From contig CAKUQA010000081.1 in NCBI GenBank assembly GCA_934675225.1, positions 1 to 6,388 of the forward strand: a stretch of DNA of 6,388 nucleotides, written 5' to 3'. Made by a program: the position numbers and the translations under genes. The stretch's first letter is position 1. Every line of letters starts with the position of its first letter. Origin of the DNA: an uncultured Candidatus Melainabacteria bacterium (lineage in GTDB: Bacteria; Cyanobacteriota; Vampirovibrionia; Gastranaerophilales; Gastranaerophilaceae). The notes below the pieces were generated by a model that was given only the letters and a program-made list of their open reading frames with translations, was not told the origin of the DNA and did not search any database. Of this stretch, positions 4,280-6,388 are shown one piece after another.

Positions 4280-6325
4280 ACAAAAGATTGGATATCAGTT
4301 AAAGATTTAGCAAGTATAAAAGGAGTTACTGAACGTGCCGTTCGTAAAGCAGTCAACCAAAATAAATATGTAACTCGTATGGTTGACGGAACAACAGGTG
4401 CTAAGTATGAAATACTTGTAGATTCACTTGATTACAATCTTCAAAATGTTATCAATTTTGAGAAAACAAAAAATAACTTTGAGAATAAAGTGGAACCAAG
4501 TTTGCAAAAAATTACCCAATATCCAACAAAAGCAAAACAAATTGCATTAGCAAGATATGATTTAGTAAACCTATGGGTTGATTATATTAAAAATTCTCCA
4601 TTAAAGAAAACTGAATCAGGAAAAGAATTTCTTGAAATATACAACAAAGGTGAAATATATTCTGCTTTATACAAAATCTTAGGACATGTTGCTATTGGAA
4701 CAATTTATAGATGGCAAAAAGAAATTAAAAACAACAATAATTTTGAAAATTTAATTCCAAAATATGATTATGGAGAAAAAGAACATAGTGCAAAATTAAC
4801 TCAAAATGAGCTTATCGTTTTCAAATCATTATTGTTATCGCCCAATAAAGTAAACATTGGAAAAGCAACAAGATTAACAAAGCATATATTGTCAAAACGA
4901 GGTTTGGACTCCCCAAGTTCGGTGCAAACTTTTAGACGATTTGCAAATAATTATAGAAATAAACATTATGACGAATGGATATTTGCAAGAGAAGGTCAAA
5001 AAGCCTTGCGAGATAAAGTTCAACCATATATTACAAGAGATATTTCCAAACTAGAAGTTGGAGATGTGCTTGTCGCAGATGGTCATAGATTAGCAGTACA
5101 ATGTATAAATCCATATACAGGAAAACCTTGTCGTCCGACATTAATCGGTTATTTAGATTGGAAATCAACTGCACTTGTAGGTTATGAAATTATGCTTGAA
5201 GAAAATACACAAGCAATAACCTCTGCATTAAGAAATTCTATTATTAATCTAGGAAAAATTCCTAAAATTTGTTATCAAGACAATGGCAAAGCATTTAAGA
5301 GTAAATTCTTCAAAGGTAACTTACAAGAATGTGGTATCCAAGGCTTATTTGATAAATTAGGAATTATTCCTGTATTTGCTCAACCATACAACGCAAGAGC
5401 AAAAGTTATCGAAAGATTTTTCCGAGAATTGCAAGATGGCTTTGAACGATTAATGCCAAGTTTTGTTGGTGCAAATATTATGGATAAACCGGCATATTTG
5501 AATAGAAATGAAGATTTTCACAAAAACGTACACAATGACTTTATTCCAACAATAGAACAACTTTCTATGATGCTAGATTATTATATGGATTACCATAAAA
5601 CTCTTGAATGCCCGAATGTTAAAGGTAAAACTATTGGTGAAGTTTTTGAAAGTGGTAAAGGTTCTGGAGTTGCTCTTGAAAAACTTGACGATTTAATGAT
5701 GAGTAAAGAAATCAAGACTATCAATCGTAACGGCATAAGATTTTTAAATGCTGATTATTATAACGATTGCTTATATGGATTAAAAGAACGTGTCCAAATA
5801 AAATATAGTCTTTTAGATTTGACTAAAATTAAAGTTTACACTCTAAATAACGAATTTATCTGTTATGCCGATAGAGTTATGCCAATTCACCCTATGGCAA
5901 CATATTTAGGTGATATTAAAGATAAAGAAGAATTAAAGCAAAAATTTAAACAACAAAAATCATTAGAAAAACAAACGGTTAAAAATATTAAAAAATACCT
6001 AAAATCAGAACATATTAAACCTTTAGAATGGCAAAATGAACCAACTAAAGCGATTGAACTTAAAACAAATAAAATATTTTCTAATAAACAAGAAGAAAAA
6101 GTGGTTGAAGATATTTCAGATAAAAAATTTATGACACGTTACGAACGTTATGAATGGCATTTGAAAAACGGTTTTTCAAATGATAAAGAAGTTGCGTGGT
6201 TTAAAGAGTATGAAACGACAGAAGAATTTAAAGAAATTTTTGGAAAGGATTTTAAAGGGAAAGTGCAAACTATACATATAAATCAAGACAAGGAGGAACA
6301 TGAAGCCAAAATTTGTAAAAACTAA
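4277..6325 (+). CDS. MuA-type DDE transposase
   Basis: A 682-residue transposase from TTG at 4277, or 697 residues if the GTG at 4232 is used. It would cut the element ends and join them to target DNA in a transpososome. Numbering from TTG, residues 1-60 are the winged-helix Mu DNA-binding domain (DWISVKDLASIKGVTERAV). Residues of about 85-235 are the end-binding helix-turn-helix domains. The RNase H-like core follows, with Asp268 in VADGH, Asp335 in YQDNGKAF and Glu379 in KVIERFFREL. MuA has D269, D336 and E392, so the first two fall in nearly identical places, while the Asp-Glu gap is 44 rather than 56. Next come the Mu C-terminal beta-barrel region and a basic linker near 550-590. A tail (MTRYERYEWHL, then VAWFKEYETTEEF) resembles the MuA segment that contacts MuB. 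All catalytic residues are present and the frame is intact, so it may be active. The downstream ATPase gene overlaps its end. Confidence 0.93.
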   Translation: MTKDWISVKDLASIKGVTERAVRKAVNQNKYVTRMVDGTTGAKYEILVDSLDYNLQNVINFEKTKNNFENKVEPSLQKITQYPTKAKQIALARYDLVNLWVDYIKNSPLKKTESGKEFLEIYNKGEIYSALYKILGHVAIGTIYRWQKEIKNNNNFENLIPKYDYGEKEHSAKLTQNELIVFKSLLLSPNKVNIGKATRLTKHILSKRGLDSPSSVQTFRRFANNYRNKHYDEWIFAREGQKALRDKVQPYITRDISKLEVGDVLVADGHRLAVQCINPYTGKPCRPTLIGYLDWKSTALVGYEIMLEENTQAITSALRNSIINLGKIPKICYQDNGKAFKSKFFKGNLQECGIQGLFDKLGIIPVFAQPYNARAKVIERFFRELQDGFERLMPSFVGANIMDKPAYLNRNEDFHKNVHNDFIPTIEQLSMMLDYYMDYHKTLECPNVKGKTIGEVFESGKGSGVALEKLDDLMMSKEIKTINRNGIRFLNADYYNDCLYGLKERVQIKYSLLDLTKIKVYTLNNEFICYADRVMPIHPMATYLGDIKDKEELKQKFKQQKSLEKQTVKNIKKYLKSEHIKPLEWQNEPTKAIELKTNKIFSNKQEEKVVEDISDKKFMTRYERYEWHLKNGFSNDKEVAWFKEYETTEEFKEIFGKDFKGKVQTIHINQDKEEHEAKICKN

Positions 6326-6388
6326 AAATGTGAAAAATTTTATCACTATGACGACAAATTTGCAAACCAGAGCAGAAGGTGTTCCAGG
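6300..6388 (+). CDS. MuB-like AAA+ ATPase, N-terminal end only
   Basis: ATG at 6300-6302, with AGGAGG just upstream (6291-6296), opens a frame that runs off the window after about 29 codons. It overlaps the end of the transposase gene by 26 nt, so the two are probably translationally coupled. The visible peptide (MKPKFVKTKNVKNF, later NLQTRAEGVP) resembles the N-terminus of the AAA+ ATPases that follow MuA-type transposases. In those, a Walker A motif comes shortly after the GVP segment; here it lies beyond the window. MuB-type proteins bind target DNA, stimulate the transposase and give target immunity. The assignment rests on position and a short N-terminal match. Confidence 0.72.
   Translation, partial: MKPKFVKTKNVKNFITMTTNLQTRAEGVP

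Larger units (their letters stand above)
3155..6388 (+). mobile_element. Mu-like transposable element or prophage, left part (left boundary uncertain)
   Basis: A leftward XRE repressor, a divergent promoter region, a MuA-type transposase and an overlapping MuB-like ATPase gene reproduce the order c-A-B at the left end of phage Mu and its relatives. The element continues past the right edge of the window. Its left end must lie between the recombinase remnant and the repressor, that is within about 3083-3508. I place it provisionally at TG in 3155-3156, because Mu-type ends begin with TG and repeats follow, but this is a guess. No target duplication or right end can be seen. Whether it is a full prophage or a simpler transposon cannot be decided here. 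Confidence 0.65.

Noticed and set aside
1..6388. CRISPR array, tRNA or rRNA genes, integron attC sites
   Set aside because: I found no regularly spaced repeats of CRISPR length, no cloverleaf-type sequence, and no paired core sites between the small left-hand genes.

Overview
This is an AT-rich bacterial window: hand counts of sample rows give roughly 22-35% GC outside the recombinase remnant. It looks like accessory DNA built from pieces of several mobile elements. Nothing fixes the host. It is a low-GC bacterium, and a gut lineage is possible, but that is a guess.

The left third (1-2230) is a run of minus-strand genes. It holds a small protein with two membrane segments (32-490), which begins at TTG behind a strong ribosome binding site and has a near-consensus promoter. 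Next is a Fic-domain protein (673-1560) with an intact catalytic motif, its own inhibitory motif and a C-terminal DNA-binding domain. Third is a small polytopic membrane protein (1648-2103). A perfect 12-bp inverted repeat lies just before the fic start codon. A short, apparently frameshifted membrane-protein remnant lies at 2128-2230.

The middle (2245-3157) is a scar. A fragment of a DNA methyltransferase gene on the minus strand abuts, near 2412, the C-terminal part of a large serine recombinase on the plus strand. The recombinase part is richer in GC (about 38-40% in sampled rows). Its frame is stopped by TAA at 3080-3082 but stays open for 24 more codons.

The right half (about 3155-6388) is the left part of a Mu-like transposable element or prophage. 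It has a non-coding stretch with repeats and hairpins, a leftward XRE-family repressor (3509-4054), a control region with overlapping divergent promoters and operator-like repeats, and a rightward MuA-type DDE transposase (4277-6325). The start of a MuB-like ATPase gene (from 6300) overlaps the transposase end and runs off the window. The layout copies the phage Mu early region: repressor, divergent early promoter, transposase A, then activator B. The expected working is that the repressor shuts off the early promoter while the transposase and its ATPase partner carry out replicative transposition.
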